This document shows, in pieces, positions 15,343 through 24,610 of a stretch of DNA of 44,243 nt. Under the pieces are notes generated by a model. The model saw nothing but the letters and a program-made list of their open reading frames with translations, searched no databases and was not told the DNA's origin. The first letter of the stretch is position 1; each line of letters starts with the position of its first letter. The DNA comes from Desulfofundulus thermosubterraneus DSM 16057 (lineage in GTDB: Bacteria; Bacillota; Desulfotomaculia; Desulfotomaculales; Desulfovirgulaceae): positions 1 to 44,243 of the forward strand of contig NZ_FQZM01000032.1 in the NCBI RefSeq assembly GCF_900142025.1, read 5' to 3'. Made by a program: the position numbers and the translations under genes.

Positions 15343-15813
15343 TTAGGGACCAAAACTCGCCTTTACTTCCCGCCCCTCAATTACCAGAAGGCCACATCCC
15401 GGGGCGTGTTCTCCCCGGGGGGCGTAACCGCTGCCCGGGTTGAAAAATAAAATGTTCTCGTGCACCTGGCAGTAACGGGTGTGGGTGTGCCCGAAAACCA
15501 CCACGTCCACCTGCAGTTCCAGAGCCCGGTAGAGGAGCTTCTGCAGGGAAAAATGCACGTGGTACAGATGGCCGTGGGTGAGAAATACCTTTTTCCCTGC
15601 CAGTGCCAGCACCTCTTCCCACGAGCCGCCCGTTTCAAAATCGCAGTTGCCGGCCACGGCATGCACGGGCACTTTCAGCGCCTCCGCCAGCAGCCGGCCG
15701 TCGTGGTAATAATCTCCGGCATGGAGCAATAAATCCAGTGGTTCTAACTGATTTAATAGTTTTATAGCCCGGTCCACCTTCCCGTGGGTATCGCTAACCA
15801 CACCAACGCGCAT
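15343..15813 (-). CDS. YfcE/MJ0936-type metallophosphoesterase
   Basis: The predicted protein (156 aa) is a calcineurin-like phosphodiesterase. It shows the metal-site motifs in order: VVSDTHG, LLHAGDYYHDG, AVAGNCD, LTHGH and FGHTHTRY. Relatives hydrolyse phosphodiesters, but the natural substrate is not settled. I place the start at the ATG at 15813, 6 nt after AGGTG; a GTG at 15822 in frame is less likely. It is the last gene after rph and rdgB, 20 nt from rdgB. This is the same order as rph-ysnA-ysnB in Bacillus. Confidence 0.9.
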   Translation of the reverse strand: MRVGVVSDTHGKVDRAIKLLNQLEPLDLLLHAGDYYHDGRLLAEALKVPVHAVAGNCDFETGGSWEEVLALAGKKVFLTHGHLYHVHFSLQKLLYRALELQVDVVVFGHTHTRYCQVHENILFFNPGSGYAPRGEHAPGCGLLVIEGREVKASFGP

Positions 15814-15833
15814 TAATAACACCTGCTTTCCGC

Positions 15834-16442
15834 TTAACCTGCATCCAGTTCACGGCGCAGACCGGCCAGAATTTCCCGCATGAGGACCAGGGCGCGGCCA
15901 CGGTGGCTGATCCGGTTTTTCACCGCCGGGTCCAACTCGGCAAAGGTTTTACCGTAGGAGGGTACATAAAAGAGGGGATCATATCCAAATCCTCCCTCGC
16001 CCCGGGGTTTGTCTGCAATCACTCCCTCACAGATTCCTTCCGCGGTAAAAACCCTCCCCTCCGGCGTGGCGACAGCCACCACGCATCGGAAGCGAGCGGT
16101 ACGCTTTTCGGGGGGAACGCCGGCCAAAAGCCTTAAGAGCTTTTCGTTGTTGGCCCGGTCATCATGCCCCGCACCGGCAAAGCGGGCCGAGTGCACCCCC
16201 GGCGCCCCCCCCAGATAATCCACTTCCAGGCCCGAATCGTCGGCCAGGGCCATCTGGCCGGTATAGCGGGCCACCGCGGTGGCCTTTTTTACCGCATTAT
16301 CTTTAAATGTAGCACCGTCCTCAGTTATTTCCGGCATGCCGGGATATTGTTCCAGGGAAACAACTTCGTAACCCAGCGGGGAGAGCAACTGGCTCAGTTC
16401 CCTTACCTTACCTGGATTGCGTGTGGCCAGTACCAGTTTCAT
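15834..16442 (-). CDS. rdgB: XTP/dITP diphosphatase (RdgB/HAM1 family)
   Basis: The enzyme removes deaminated purine triphosphates (dITP, XTP) by releasing pyrophosphate. The 202-aa sequence shows [16 protein letters not shown] at the N-terminus, then [22 protein letters not shown] and a [11 protein letters not shown] segment, which are the family's substrate-binding blocks. The gene overlaps the 3' end of rph by 35 bp. The ATG at 16442 is preceded by AAGGGGG lying inside rph, and a GTG directly before it is also possible. Translational coupling with rph is likely. Confidence 0.95.
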   Translation of the reverse strand: MKLVLATRNPGKVRELSQLLSPLGYEVVSLEQYPGMPEITEDGATFKDNAVKKATAVARYTGQMALADDSGLEVDYLGGAPGVHSARFAGAGHDDRANNEKLLRLLAGVPPEKRTARFRCVVAVATPEGRVFTAEGICEGVIADKPRGEGGFGYDPLFYVPSYGKTFAELDPAVKNRISHRGRALVLMREILAGLRRELDAG

Positions 16443-17193
16443 CACTCATTTCCCCCTTGGGTCCAATTTGGGCGACCAGGGACGGACCCAGAACTTCCTT
16501 CTGATAATCCACCAGCAGCCTGATACCTTCCGCCGCCAGGTCCAGCATCCGGTTCAATTCCTCCCGGGTGAAGGAAGCTTCCTCCCCGGTGCCCTGAACT
16601 TCCACCAGGCGGCCTTCACCGGTCATCACCACGTTCATGTCCACTTCAGCGGCCGAATCCTCGGCAAAGCACAGGTCCAGAACCAGTTCTCCGTTTACCC
16701 GGCCTACACTGGTTGCAGCCACAAAATCTTTCACAGGTAGACAGGGGAGCAACCCTTCTCCCACGAGGTGGGCCAGGGCATCCACCAGAGCCACAAAGGC
16801 ACCGGTAATGGAAGCGGTACGGGTCCCCCCGTCGGCCTGGATCACATCACAGTCCAGGATCACGGTCCGCTCTCCAAGGGCGTGAAAATCTACCACCGAG
16901 CGCAGAGAGCGGCCAATGAGCCGCTGGATCTCCTGAGTGCGGCCCTTGCCCCGGGTAAGATCGCGGGAGGTGCGCACGCCTGTGGCCCGGGGCAGCATAC
17001 CATACTCGGCAGTCACCCAACCCATACCCGTATCCTGGCGGAAGGGAGGGACCCTGTCCTCCACCGTGGCCGTGCAAATCACCCTGGTATCTCCCACTTC
17101 CACCAGCACGGAACCCTCTGCATACTTATTAAAGTTCCTGGTAATCTTCACCGGCCTCATCTGACCGGGGTTTCTACCGTCTACCCTTTCCAT
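16408..17193 (-). CDS. rph: Ribonuclease PH
   Basis: RNase PH trims the 3' ends of tRNA precursors by phosphorolysis. The 261-aa protein has the family's N-terminal [15 protein letters not shown], the phosphate-binding segment [17 protein letters not shown] and [20 protein letters not shown]. It is slightly longer than many RNase PH proteins at the C-terminus, where the frame overlaps rdgB. The ATG follows GGAGG at 7 nt. It heads rph-rdgB-yfcE. Confidence 0.97.
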   Translation of the reverse strand: MERVDGRNPGQMRPVKITRNFNKYAEGSVLVEVGDTRVICTATVEDRVPPFRQDTGMGWVTAEYGMLPRATGVRTSRDLTRGKGRTQEIQRLIGRSLRSVVDFHALGERTVILDCDVIQADGGTRTASITGAFVALVDALAHLVGEGLLPCLPVKDFVAATSVGRVNGELVLDLCFAEDSAAEVDMNVVMTGEGRLVEVQGTGEEASFTREELNRMLDLAAEGIRLLVDYQKEVLGPSLVAQIGPKGEMSDETGTGHTQSR

Positions 17194-17270
17194 AAATCGT
17201 CCTCCTGCAATATACGTTATTTTGAATAGCTGCCGTCCTCCAGTGTTTCATAGTATGTCCAGGTTACGTA

Positions 17271-18044
17271 TTAATACAGGAAATATGTATCCCCCTCGGT
17301 AGCTAGTTCCACGGTTCCGCCAAAACCCGCCTCGGCTTCAGCCTTTAAAACCGACAGATCGTATTCGGGATAAAAGTGGGTGATGATCAGTTCCTTTACC
17401 CGGGCCTGCCGGGCCAGGGTTCCCGCTTGCCGGGCAGTCATGTGCCGGCCCCGCAGGAATTCGGCGTCCTTATCCAGGCCCGAGGCTTCGCAAAGGAAAA
17501 TGCCCGCTTCCTCAGCCAGGGCGGTCAGTTCTTCGGTAGGTGCGCTGTCCCCGGAATACACAAAATAGCCCGATCCCTCCACCCCCACCGAATAGGCGGG
17601 CAGATTGTGGCGGGCCGGCAAAAAGAAAAGCCTTACCGGGCCAACTGACCCACAGCGCGCCTTTATTCCCGGAGATACTTCCTCTTCCGGCAGGGATTCG
17701 ATGGGCACTACATCAAAGGCATCGGTACAGGCGGAAAACTCTTCAAAAATATGTAGCGGTTCCGAAGGTAAAAAAAGTTGCACTTTACGCCAGCGGTGTT
17801 TTTCCCGCAGCCCGGCGGCGGTGGCGTGGCGCAAACAGTGCAGGTCCACATAGTGGTCGGGATGCAGGTGGGTAATCACCGCCGCACGCAGGTCACAATG
17901 ATGGATGAACTGCACCAGGCGGCTGAAGGTCCCGTGGCCGGCATCCAGCAGGATATTGCCCCCGCCGTCCTGCAGGAGATAGCCGGAACAGGCCCCGCCC
18001 GCGGCCGGGTAAGGAGCCCAGCAACCGAGAACAGTGATCCGCAT
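17271..18044 (-). CDS. Metallo-beta-lactamase-fold hydrolase, RNase Z-like
   Basis: The predicted protein (257 aa) has the metal-binding motif HLHPDH at about residues 61-66, further ligand motifs VYSGDSAPTEEL and a terminal ITHFYPEY. It belongs to the RNase Z/arylsulfatase-like branch of the fold and has no exosite that would prove tRNA processing. The start is the ATG at 18044 after GGGAGGTG, not the GTG 15 nt upstream. It begins 18 nt after the activase stop, so it is probably co-transcribed with the activase and D-component genes. That link might mean a linked hydrolysis step, but there is no direct evidence. Confidence 0.82.
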   Translation of the reverse strand: MRITVLGCWAPYPAAGGACSGYLLQDGGGNILLDAGHGTFSRLVQFIHHCDLRAAVITHLHPDHYVDLHCLRHATAAGLREKHRWRKVQLFLPSEPLHIFEEFSACTDAFDVVPIESLPEEEVSPGIKARCGSVGPVRLFFLPARHNLPAYSVGVEGSGYFVYSGDSAPTEELTALAEEAGIFLCEASGLDKDAEFLRGRHMTARQAGTLARQARVKELIITHFYPEYDLSVLKAEAEAGFGGTVELATEGDTYFLY

Positions 18045-18062
18045 TTCAACACCTCCCACTTC

Positions 18063-18836
18063 TCACTTCTCACTTCCCAATTTGGCTTCCACGCAGCAGC
18101 CTACCGCCCCGGTATACTGGGGATGATCGGGAACCACCACCCGCACCCCCAGCTCTTTAGCTAAAATCTCCCTTAGAGCGGCGTTCTGAGCCACGCCGCC
18201 GGTAAAGACCAAAGTGTCGCTGAAAAGGCGCAGCAGCATGGGCCGGATACGTTTGAAGATGGTGTAATTCACCCCGGCGGCCAGGGAAGGAATGGAGTTG
18301 CCTTCCACCACCTTGCCAATTAGCTCCGTTTCCCCAAAAATGGCACAGGTAGAACTGAGGTCCACCGGGTTTTCATAATGGCGACTGAGCTCGTCCAGGC
18401 TGATGTTGAGCACGGCCGCCATATTTTCCAGGTAGCGGCCGGTACTGGCGGCGCACTTGTCGTTGGTCTGGAAATCAATCAACCGCCCGCCCCGCACCAG
18501 CGCCACCTTGCTGTCCTGCCCGCCCAGGTCCAGCAGGGTGAAGTCGGACAACCCGGTAAGGTGGACCGCCCCCAGGATGTGGGCCTTGATTTCGGGGATC
18601 ACCCTGGCTCCTTTCAGGGCCACAGTCTGGCGGCCGTAACCGGTACTGACCACCACCCGGGGTTTGGTTCCAGCGGGCAGCAGGGCGGATAAATCCACCG
18701 CCAGCTGGCCTTCTTCCAACCAGCCGTGCTCCCGGTAAAAAGCGACGGTATCGAATTTGAAAAATTCCAGGCGGCCTTCTTCGTCCATAAGAGCAACTTT
18801 CACATTGCGGCTGCCCAGGTCAACGCCACAGTACAA
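18063..18836 (-). CDS. 2-hydroxyacyl-CoA dehydratase activator-type ATPase (BadF/HgdC family)
   Basis: This 257-aa protein is of the ASKHA fold. The dimeric family holds one [4Fe-4S] cluster between subunits and uses ATP to push a low-potential electron into a partner enzyme. Visible features: GVDLGSRNVKVALMD at the N-terminus, LLDLGGQDSK at 101-110, the cluster cysteines Cys128 (DKCAASTGRYLEN) and Cys164 (SSTCAIFGETELIG), and FTGGVAQN near the C-terminus. The start is a TTG preceded by AGAGGTG at 7 nt, inside the gap after the D-component gene, indicating coupling. Partner: the D-component-like protein immediately upstream. Confidence 0.92.
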   Translation of the reverse strand: MYCGVDLGSRNVKVALMDEEGRLEFFKFDTVAFYREHGWLEEGQLAVDLSALLPAGTKPRVVVSTGYGRQTVALKGARVIPEIKAHILGAVHLTGLSDFTLLDLGGQDSKVALVRGGRLIDFQTNDKCAASTGRYLENMAAVLNISLDELSRHYENPVDLSSTCAIFGETELIGKVVEGNSIPSLAAGVNYTIFKRIRPMLLRLFSDTLVFTGGVAQNAALREILAKELGVRVVVPDHPQYTGAVGCCVEAKLGSEK

Positions 18837-18850
18837 AGGAACACACCTCT

Positions 18851-19834
18851 TTACTGCAACATTTCAATGAAGGCATCCAGGCGCATGCGGGTGCGGGCAT
18901 CAAGGCGGTTGGGCTTGTCCCCCTCCAGGGTAAGGATGGGAAGCCTGAGCCTTTGCCTCACGATGAGATCCTCAATCTGGCGGAAGCAAAAACTCTGGGC
19001 GTAGTGGATGACACCGTGCACCCGGCGCCTTTCCACTTCCCGGATGATATCTTCCAGGCGGTAAAAGATGCCGTAGGGATAACTGTACAACCGGTAGCGC
19101 TCCACCAGATCGTCCGTCTCAAAGGGCAGGGTGAACTGGCGCTGGGTTTCGTTATAAACCACCCGGGCGCCCCGCTCCTCCAGGTAATCGTAAAGATCGT
19201 CCATGATCGGCGGCACGCCTATGTATGCCAGGCGGACCTTTTCCCGGCGGGGCTCGGCCCCCTTCAGACGGGCCAAAAAGTCATCCACTTCCCGTTCAAA
19301 AGCTTCCGGGTTCCCTTTAAAATCGCTGCAATTGACCTGGTAGAGATGGTTGTCCCACCCGCTCACCAGGTCCTCCTGCCAGGTGAGGCGGTCGATCTCC
19401 CATACTTTGCGCCGGATTTGATCCAAACGCTCCCGGGCCCGGTTCGCCGATGCCCAATCTACTCCAAAGCGGTCCATGAGTTTTTCAATTTGCAGGGCTA
19501 AGAGATCCCGGTCGCGGTCAAAGGGATAGGCAAAGGGAATCACTTCCACCCTAATCAACTCCAGAGTTTCCATCAGGGCATGGGTATTACTGCAGTCCCC
19601 CTGGGTGACCGCCACCAGGGTGCGGATCTCCTGGTGGCGCAGGACGGTACTGTAGAGCCCCTTGATCCAGGCGCAGACATTGCGGGGGTAGCCGGCCAGT
19701 TCCGCTTCCTCCACCAACCCTCCGGGGTTGGGATCGGTAATGAACATGTTGTTTAAATCCACCGGGATGCAGCCCGCGGCGTAAATCACCTCCACGGGCA
19801 CGGTGGTGGTAATGCCTACCCGGCGTGACTTCAC
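18851..19834 (-). CDS. 2-hydroxyacyl-CoA dehydratase D-component family protein (single-subunit, HgdB/YjiM-like)
   Basis: The predicted protein (327 aa) belongs to the iron-sulfur subunit family of 2-hydroxyacyl-CoA dehydratases and benzoyl-CoA-reductase-type enzymes. AAGCIPVDLNN opens the N-terminal domain (Cys22); further cysteines are Cys54 (RNVCAWIKG), Cys81 (QGDCSNTH), one in VNCSDF and one in QSFCFRQIED. Real dehydratases need two such subunits, and only one is encoded here. Related single-subunit proteins paired with an activase include the double-cubane cluster protein of Carboxydothermus, an ATP-dependent reductase of small molecules. Only five cysteines are present, so a double cubane is uncertain. 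The start is chosen as the GTG at 19834, behind GGGAGGGG at 7 nt; an ATG at 19867 has a poor ribosome site. Confidence 0.85.
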   Translation of the reverse strand: MKSRRVGITTTVPVEVIYAAGCIPVDLNNMFITDPNPGGLVEEAELAGYPRNVCAWIKGLYSTVLRHQEIRTLVAVTQGDCSNTHALMETLELIRVEVIPFAYPFDRDRDLLALQIEKLMDRFGVDWASANRARERLDQIRRKVWEIDRLTWQEDLVSGWDNHLYQVNCSDFKGNPEAFEREVDDFLARLKGAEPRREKVRLAYIGVPPIMDDLYDYLEERGARVVYNETQRQFTLPFETDDLVERYRLYSYPYGIFYRLEDIIREVERRRVHGVIHYAQSFCFRQIEDLIVRQRLRLPILTLEGDKPNRLDARTRMRLDAFIEMLQ

Positions 19835-19918
19835 CCCGGTTCCCCTCCCGTTGCTCTTGTCAACCATACCATATCACCAAACAACTAAATTTTTCAATGC
19901 CGCCGCTGAATTCGACCT

Positions 19919-20725
19919 TCAGTCAAGTTTCACCTGCTGGACCGACGGGATTTCCTCCCCTAAAAAATAGCGGGCTGCCTTTTGAAACGCCCGGGGATCA
20001 CCGCTGACAAAATAACGGTGCTGCACCGGATCGCCGCCGGGATTGTTTAACAGCCCCAACCGGTACATCTCCTCCCGGGCGGCCATGATGGTGGCTTCCG
20101 CTGGATCAACCAGTTTTACCTCCGGGCCGAGCACCTCCCGAAACTCGGCCTCCAGAAACGGGTAATGGGTGCAGCCTAGAATCAAAGTATCTATACCCGC
20201 CTGTTTCAATGGCTGTACATACTCAGATACCGCTTCAAAGGATTCCCAGGTACCAGCCTGACCCGCCTCCACCAGGGGTACCAGGCGGGGGGCGGCCTGG
20301 CCGAACACCGCCAGTTCCGGATTTAAAGCCTTCAACGCCCGCTGGTAAGCGCCGCTTTTGATGGTAGCTTCCGTGGCAATAACCCCAATGCGCCCCCCGG
20401 TACTCACCCGTACAGCCTGCCTGACCCCTGGCTCGATCAGGCCGATCATGGGTACGGTATAGCGTTTCCTGACCACGGGCAGAGAGATGGAGGAGTTGGT
20501 ATTGCAGGCAAAGATAACGTATTTTACCCCGCAGGACACCAGAAAGGTGAGGATATCCTCAGCAAAGCCTATCAATTCTTCCGGCTTGCGGGGACCGTAG
20601 GGTACATGGGCGTTGTCTCCAAAATAAACGGTGGATTCCCCGGGCATGAGGCGAAAAATCTGCCGTGAAACGGTGAGCCCCCCTACTCCCGAATCAAAAA
20701 GACCAATTGGCCTGGGATCGCTCAA
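19919..20725 (-). CDS. murI: Glutamate racemase
   Basis: MurI makes D-glutamate for peptidoglycan. The 268-aa protein has both catalytic cysteines in their motifs, Cys74 (FACNTNSS) and Cys185 (LGCTHYP), and the N-terminal IGLFDSGVGGLTV. The start is TTG behind AAGGAGAGAG at about 7 nt. It lies between the amidase gene and the activase module, upstream of rph. In Bacillus the homologue racE sits in the same neighbourhood with gerM and rph. Confidence 0.97.
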   Translation of the reverse strand: MSDPRPIGLFDSGVGGLTVSRQIFRLMPGESTVYFGDNAHVPYGPRKPEELIGFAEDILTFLVSCGVKYVIFACNTNSSISLPVVRKRYTVPMIGLIEPGVRQAVRVSTGGRIGVIATEATIKSGAYQRALKALNPELAVFGQAAPRLVPLVEAGQAGTWESFEAVSEYVQPLKQAGIDTLILGCTHYPFLEAEFREVLGPEVKLVDPAEATIMAAREEMYRLGLLNNPGGDPVQHRYFVSGDPRAFQKAARYFLGEEIPSVQQVKLD

Positions 20726-20832
20726 TTTTAGGCTCTCTCCTTGTCCCTTTTAAATTATGTTCAGGATAGTACCATCTTAATATTTATTCAATGAAGCGTG
20801 CTTTTACTCGCTCAAGGATCTTTTTTCCGGTT

Positions 20833-20861
20833 CAAAAAAGACAGGCCCGTAAAGGACCTGT
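20833..20861 (-). terminator. Terminator of the amidase gene
   Basis: ACAGGCC (20841-20847) pairs with GGACCTGT (20854-20861) with one bulged base. On the minus strand the stem is followed by a CTTTTTTG run. Confidence 0.75.
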
Positions 20862-20912
20862 ATCATCATAACATAGATTTTTCCTTCTGGAAAGTAACCA
20901 ACTGCCGCTTCC

Positions 20913-22721
20913 TCAGCCCCAGCGCTCGCTTAAATAATCCACAATACCCTGCACAATGCCCTGGGCCGCCTCCTCCATAAACCAGTCCTGGGCCAACAGG
21001 CTGGCCTCCCGGGGATTGCTGATGTAGGCTACTTCCACCAGCACCGCGGGCATGGCCGAAGTGCGCAGGACGGCAAAATTGGCCTCTAGAACCCCGTCAT
21101 TTTCCAAACCGAGCCTTTGTACCAGCCGGGCCTGGATATAACCGGCCAGTTTGCGGCTTTCCTCCCGGCGGCTGGGATCCCCCCCTCCGGCAGAGCTGAG
21201 GATGTAGGTAGCGGTACCCTGGACGGAGGGGTCGATGTTGGCGTTAATATGAATGCTGACAAATATTTCTGCCCCCGCCCGGTTGGCCATGTCCGTCCGC
21301 TCGTACAGGCCCACTTCATAATCGGCATTGCGGGTAAGCAGGGGGCTGGCTCCCTTGGCTGCAAGCAAGCCGACCACCCGCTGGGCCATTCTCAAGGTTA
21401 TATCCTTTTCCTTCAAACCGTTGTTCACAGCACCGGGATCCGGCCCCCCGTGTCCGGGATCAATGGCAATAACAACATCCCGCAAAACATCACCGGGATC
21501 GGGGATATAAATTTGTATTTCCAGCGTTCTCCCGTCTGCGGACAGGCTGGTCCGGTAGCGCACAGGCCCCATGACGTCAAAGACCAGACGGGTAACATCG
21601 GGAGACCGGCTGAACCAGCCCACGCGCAACCTGTTCACCGCCTCCGTTTCTACGGACATTTCCGGCGGCACGTTGCCCGGGCGTATACCCGTTAAATCCA
21701 CCACCAGGCGATCAGGGGAAGTCAGCTTGAATACATGGTAGGCCATGGACCCTTCGGCCGTCACCGTAACCCGGGTGACTTTACCCGCCGCGGCAACATC
21801 CAGCCTGGTTACGGCCGGACTCTGGCTCTGTTCCCCTTCATTATCCGGTAGGGGTTCTTGCGGTTGTTGCCCCGGTATGCCACCCGAATCCTGGCCCTGA
21901 TTGCCACCATCGCCGGGCTGGGGGCGCCCGCCGGGCACTCCCCGGGAATTTTCATCCCCCGGCACCGGTCCTCCGGGAATGGGGCCGTCCCCCGGATCGG
22001 CAGGCTGGCCTTCCTCCCGGACATACCAGGCTACAATCCAGCCCGTTCCTCCACCGGGCAGTTGCACCTGGTACCAGTCGGGAACCTTCCCCAACACCGC
22101 CAGACGATCCCCGCGGTTTACCTGTGTCACCACCGCGTGCTGCAGACCGGGACCGCTCCGTATATTTACCCCATTGCCCTGAACGACCACCTGACCCAGG
22201 AAACCCGGGTTGGTAGTACCGCCTCCCGTTGGAACAGCAGGCTGGACCAGCACGGTACGGTTTTGCTGGTTCCACTCCACCCTGTAGCCCAAAGCCTCGG
22301 CCACATGGCGGGCGGGCAGGTAGCTGCGCCCATCTCTGATCACCGGGGCCACATCTATATCCTTTGCCTGCCCGTTCACCGTTATGGTCCTGCTGCCCAC
22401 CGTAAGCCTTAACTCAACACCGTCTTTGGTTAACAAGACGGTCTTTGTATTTTTATCCCAGAGGATGTCCTTCTCAGCTACATTCAAGGCCAATGCCAGG
22501 TAACGCAAAGGCACGTAGGTGCGCCCCTGATTAATAAAGGGCGAGGCATCCATAATAAAACTTTTTTCATTTACGTAGTAGTTTTTTTCCCCCACTTTAA
22601 AAACAACTTCTTGTATCCCACCGGCCAGGGAACCGCCCGGCCCGGAAAGCAACAAAAAACCGGCGGTGAGGCAGGTAACCGCCCCGAGGGATAACGCACG
22701 ACAGAGTTTCCCTTTCTTCAT
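20913..22721 (-). CDS. Secreted N-acetylmuramoyl-L-alanine amidase with SLH-like stalk-binding, SH3 and AMIN domains
   Basis: This secreted peptidoglycan amidase is predicted at 602 aa. Order: a signal peptide beginning MKKGKLCRALSLGAVTC; a copper-amine-oxidase-N-terminal-like pair of repeats (about 40-165, with GRTYVPLRYLALAL and GRSYLPARHVAEALGY); a bacterial SH3 domain (NIRSGPGLQHAVVTQV); a Gly/Pro/Gln-rich linker of about 70 residues; an AMIN domain; and a C-terminal Amidase_3 domain. Zinc ligands are visible in AIDPGHGGPDPGA, LYERTDMANRAG and VSIHINAN, and the catalytic Glu in LVEVAYISN. The start is taken as the ATG at 22721 because that gives a clean signal peptide and GGAG lies 8 nt upstream. 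It may act in spore or cell-wall remodelling beside gerM and murI. Confidence 0.93.
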   Translation of the reverse strand: MKKGKLCRALSLGAVTCLTAGFLLLSGPGGSLAGGIQEVVFKVGEKNYYVNEKSFIMDASPFINQGRTYVPLRYLALALNVAEKDILWDKNTKTVLLTKDGVELRLTVGSRTITVNGQAKDIDVAPVIRDGRSYLPARHVAEALGYRVEWNQQNRTVLVQPAVPTGGGTTNPGFLGQVVVQGNGVNIRSGPGLQHAVVTQVNRGDRLAVLGKVPDWYQVQLPGGGTGWIVAWYVREEGQPADPGDGPIPGGPVPGDENSRGVPGGRPQPGDGGNQGQDSGGIPGQQPQEPLPDNEGEQSQSPAVTRLDVAAAGKVTRVTVTAEGSMAYHVFKLTSPDRLVVDLTGIRPGNVPPEMSVETEAVNRLRVGWFSRSPDVTRLVFDVMGPVRYRTSLSADGRTLEIQIYIPDPGDVLRDVVIAIDPGHGGPDPGAVNNGLKEKDITLRMAQRVVGLLAAKGASPLLTRNADYEVGLYERTDMANRAGAEIFVSIHINANIDPSVQGTATYILSSAGGGDPSRREESRKLAGYIQARLVQRLGLENDGVLEANFAVLRTSAMPAVLVEVAYISNPREASLLAQDWFMEEAAQGIVQGIVDYLSERWG

Positions 22722-22811
22722 CCTCCCAACTCCAGCCATCGTTCAACATGATTTGACACACTGGATATAGGGGTTCTACATCAATTCTGGAAATCCTGCC
22801 ATGGAAAAATC

Positions 22812-22845
22812 AAAAAAAGGACCACCTGCCTCTGCTGGTCCTTTT
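22812..22845. terminator. Terminator after the GerM-like gene
   Basis: AAAGGACCA (22816-22824) pairs with TGGTCCTTT (22836-22844) around an 11-nt loop. Further A residues on the left give a run of T after the stem on the minus strand. Confidence 0.82.
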
Positions 22846-22856
22846 CTGGTTAAACT

Positions 22857-23477
22857 TCATTGTTCTCTGGCCCGTATTAAGCTCGCCTCCCGTTCCAGAG
22901 GCCCGCTGGTGTCCAGGTGTCCGGCCAGTGTCTTTAACGGCTCCCCCTCCACCAGGATCTGCACCCGCTGCACGCTGGAAAACTGGGTGAGGGTGTTGAC
23001 GATGGAATAGACGGTGAGCAGCTCCGCTGTAGACCCGCCCCAGTGTTTTGCTTTAAGCTCACGGCTAAAATCCACAATGGCCAGGCCGTTTTTAATATTG
23101 ATATCTCTAAGCACCGTGCCCGGGGGAATGGTGGGATTAAGTCCGCTGCCGGGAGCCGGCCCCCGGCAAAGCTCCTGCAATGTGGCCCGGGCAATAGCCT
23201 GCGTTTTGGGGATTTCTTTCTTCACCGCCACCAGGTAACCCCGGTTGTCGCTGAAATATAACACCACCGGGATCACTTTCCACTGTTCCCCGGCCCCATG
23301 TGTCACACCGGTACCGGCACCAGCTTCCATTCCCGGCACCGAATCCTGTTCCAGGGAATCCGCCAGCCGGGGAAGGGGTTTTTCTCCCCGGGCCTGCGCC
23401 GCACAGCCCAGTAAAAACAGTCCCAGGACCAGAATCGCCAGGTACCGGAACCACCACCGTACCCCGTGTCTTTCCAT
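22857..23477 (-). CDS. GerMN-domain lipoprotein (GerM-like)
   Basis: This predicted lipoprotein (206 aa) has a GerMN domain, found in proteins for sporulation and spore germination. The signal segment RYLAILVLGLFLLGC ends in a lipobox (LLGC). The GerMN core follows at about 70-190, with VLYFSDNRGYLVAVKKEI, the NPTIPPGTVLRDINIKNG segment and SIVNTLTQFSSVQRVQIL. The ATG at 23477 has AAAGG upstream and gives the correct length of signal peptide; a longer frame to 23552 lacks a start signal. The same gene group (murI-gerM-rph) occurs in Bacillus. Confidence 0.87.
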   Translation of the reverse strand: MERHGVRWWFRYLAILVLGLFLLGCAAQARGEKPLPRLADSLEQDSVPGMEAGAGTGVTHGAGEQWKVIPVVLYFSDNRGYLVAVKKEIPKTQAIARATLQELCRGPAPGSGLNPTIPPGTVLRDINIKNGLAIVDFSRELKAKHWGGSTAELLTVYSIVNTLTQFSSVQRVQILVEGEPLKTLAGHLDTSGPLEREASLIRAREQ

Positions 23478-23611
23478 GATCCTTTTTACCCCCCAAGCAC
23501 TTTTATATCCATTATATAACAGAATTCCCTTATTATGATATTGGTTACGCATAAAAAAAAGCTGGGGGCAAATAAATAAGGTGAGTCCTGCACTAAACGG
23601 GGGTGAGTGAG

Positions 23612-24544
23612 ATGGAAAGGAAGTTGTGTTTCCTGTTTACTTTATTTTTATGCCTTTTTTATGCAACCGTTCCGGCCAGCGGGGGAGCAGGGACTTTTGA
23701 TCTCTGCTGCCAGGAACAGGAAAAAATCCTTCAGATGAGTGGTTCCCAAACGGTATCCGCCGATGTTGGCCACCTGCAACAACTGCTGAACCGGCTGGGG
23801 TATTACCACGGACCGCTTGACGGCATCTTTGGGCAGGCCACGGCTGAGGCCGTGAAGGACTTTCAACGGGACCGCAATCTCACCCCCGATGGAGTGGTGG
23901 GCCCGGCCACCTGGAACGCCATCGGCCAGACTGCCACCAGGCCAACCGCCAGCCAGCAGGACAAGCCTCCGGCAAAGGATGTAAGCATCCTCATCGATAC
24001 CACCCGGCGCACCTTGACAGTCTTATTTGACGGCCAGCCCCACCGCCAGTATCCCGTGGCCGTGGGCAAGTTTGAGACGCCCACCCCTTTGGGCAACTTC
24101 CGGGTAGTACGCAAGGCCATGCACTGGGGGACGGGCTTTGGTTCCCGCTGGCTGGGACTGAACGTTCCCTGGGGTCTTTACGGCATCCACGGCACCAACA
24201 AGCCCTGGGCCATCGGCAGCTACGCCAGCCACGGGTGCATCCGCATGCACAACCGGGACGTGGAGGAACTGTATCCCTGGGTTCCCGTGGGGGCGCAGGT
24301 AATCATTATCGGCAATCCCTTTACCTACCGGGAGCCACCTTTCCGGGACCTGCGCCGGGACTTCTGCGGCTCCGACGTTATGGAGGTTCAGCGGACGCTG
24401 GCCCGGCTGGGGTTGTTCAAAGGCAAGATTGACGGCACCTGGCGCTGGGACATGGAAGAAAGCGTTTACCGTTTCCGGGCCATGCACAACCTTTCCCGGG
24501 ACAACGTGATCGACAAACCGGCCTACCGGGCGCTGGGCTTTTAG
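23612..24544 (+). CDS. L,D-transpeptidase (YkuD) flanked by two peptidoglycan-binding domains
   Basis: The predicted secreted enzyme (310 aa) cross-links peptidoglycan stems. It has an N-terminal hydrophobic signal (KLCFLFTLFLCLFYATV), a PG_binding_1 domain at about 45-105 (LLNRLGYYHGPLDGIFGQAT), a YkuD catalytic domain at about 123-235 with IHGTNKP and SHGCIRMHN (Cys209 nucleophile, His193 and His207), and a second PG-binding-like domain at the C-terminus (QRTLARLGLFKGKIDGTW). The ATG at 23612 is 5 nt after GGGGGTGA; a GTG in frame at 23603 is less likely. It is divergent from gerM and ends at a bidirectional terminator. Confidence 0.93.
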   Translation: MERKLCFLFTLFLCLFYATVPASGGAGTFDLCCQEQEKILQMSGSQTVSADVGHLQQLLNRLGYYHGPLDGIFGQATAEAVKDFQRDRNLTPDGVVGPATWNAIGQTATRPTASQQDKPPAKDVSILIDTTRRTLTVLFDGQPHRQYPVAVGKFETPTPLGNFRVVRKAMHWGTGFGSRWLGLNVPWGLYGIHGTNKPWAIGSYASHGCIRMHNRDVEELYPWVPVGAQVIIIGNPFTYREPPFRDLRRDFCGSDVMEVQRTLARLGLFKGKIDGTWRWDMEESVYRFRAMHNLSRDNVIDKPAYRALGF

Positions 24545-24610
24545 CTACAGGACGAAGTTGCTCTCTGTGACGGCAGGCACCCAAGATGGATTACGTTTTG
24601 ATAAAAATAG

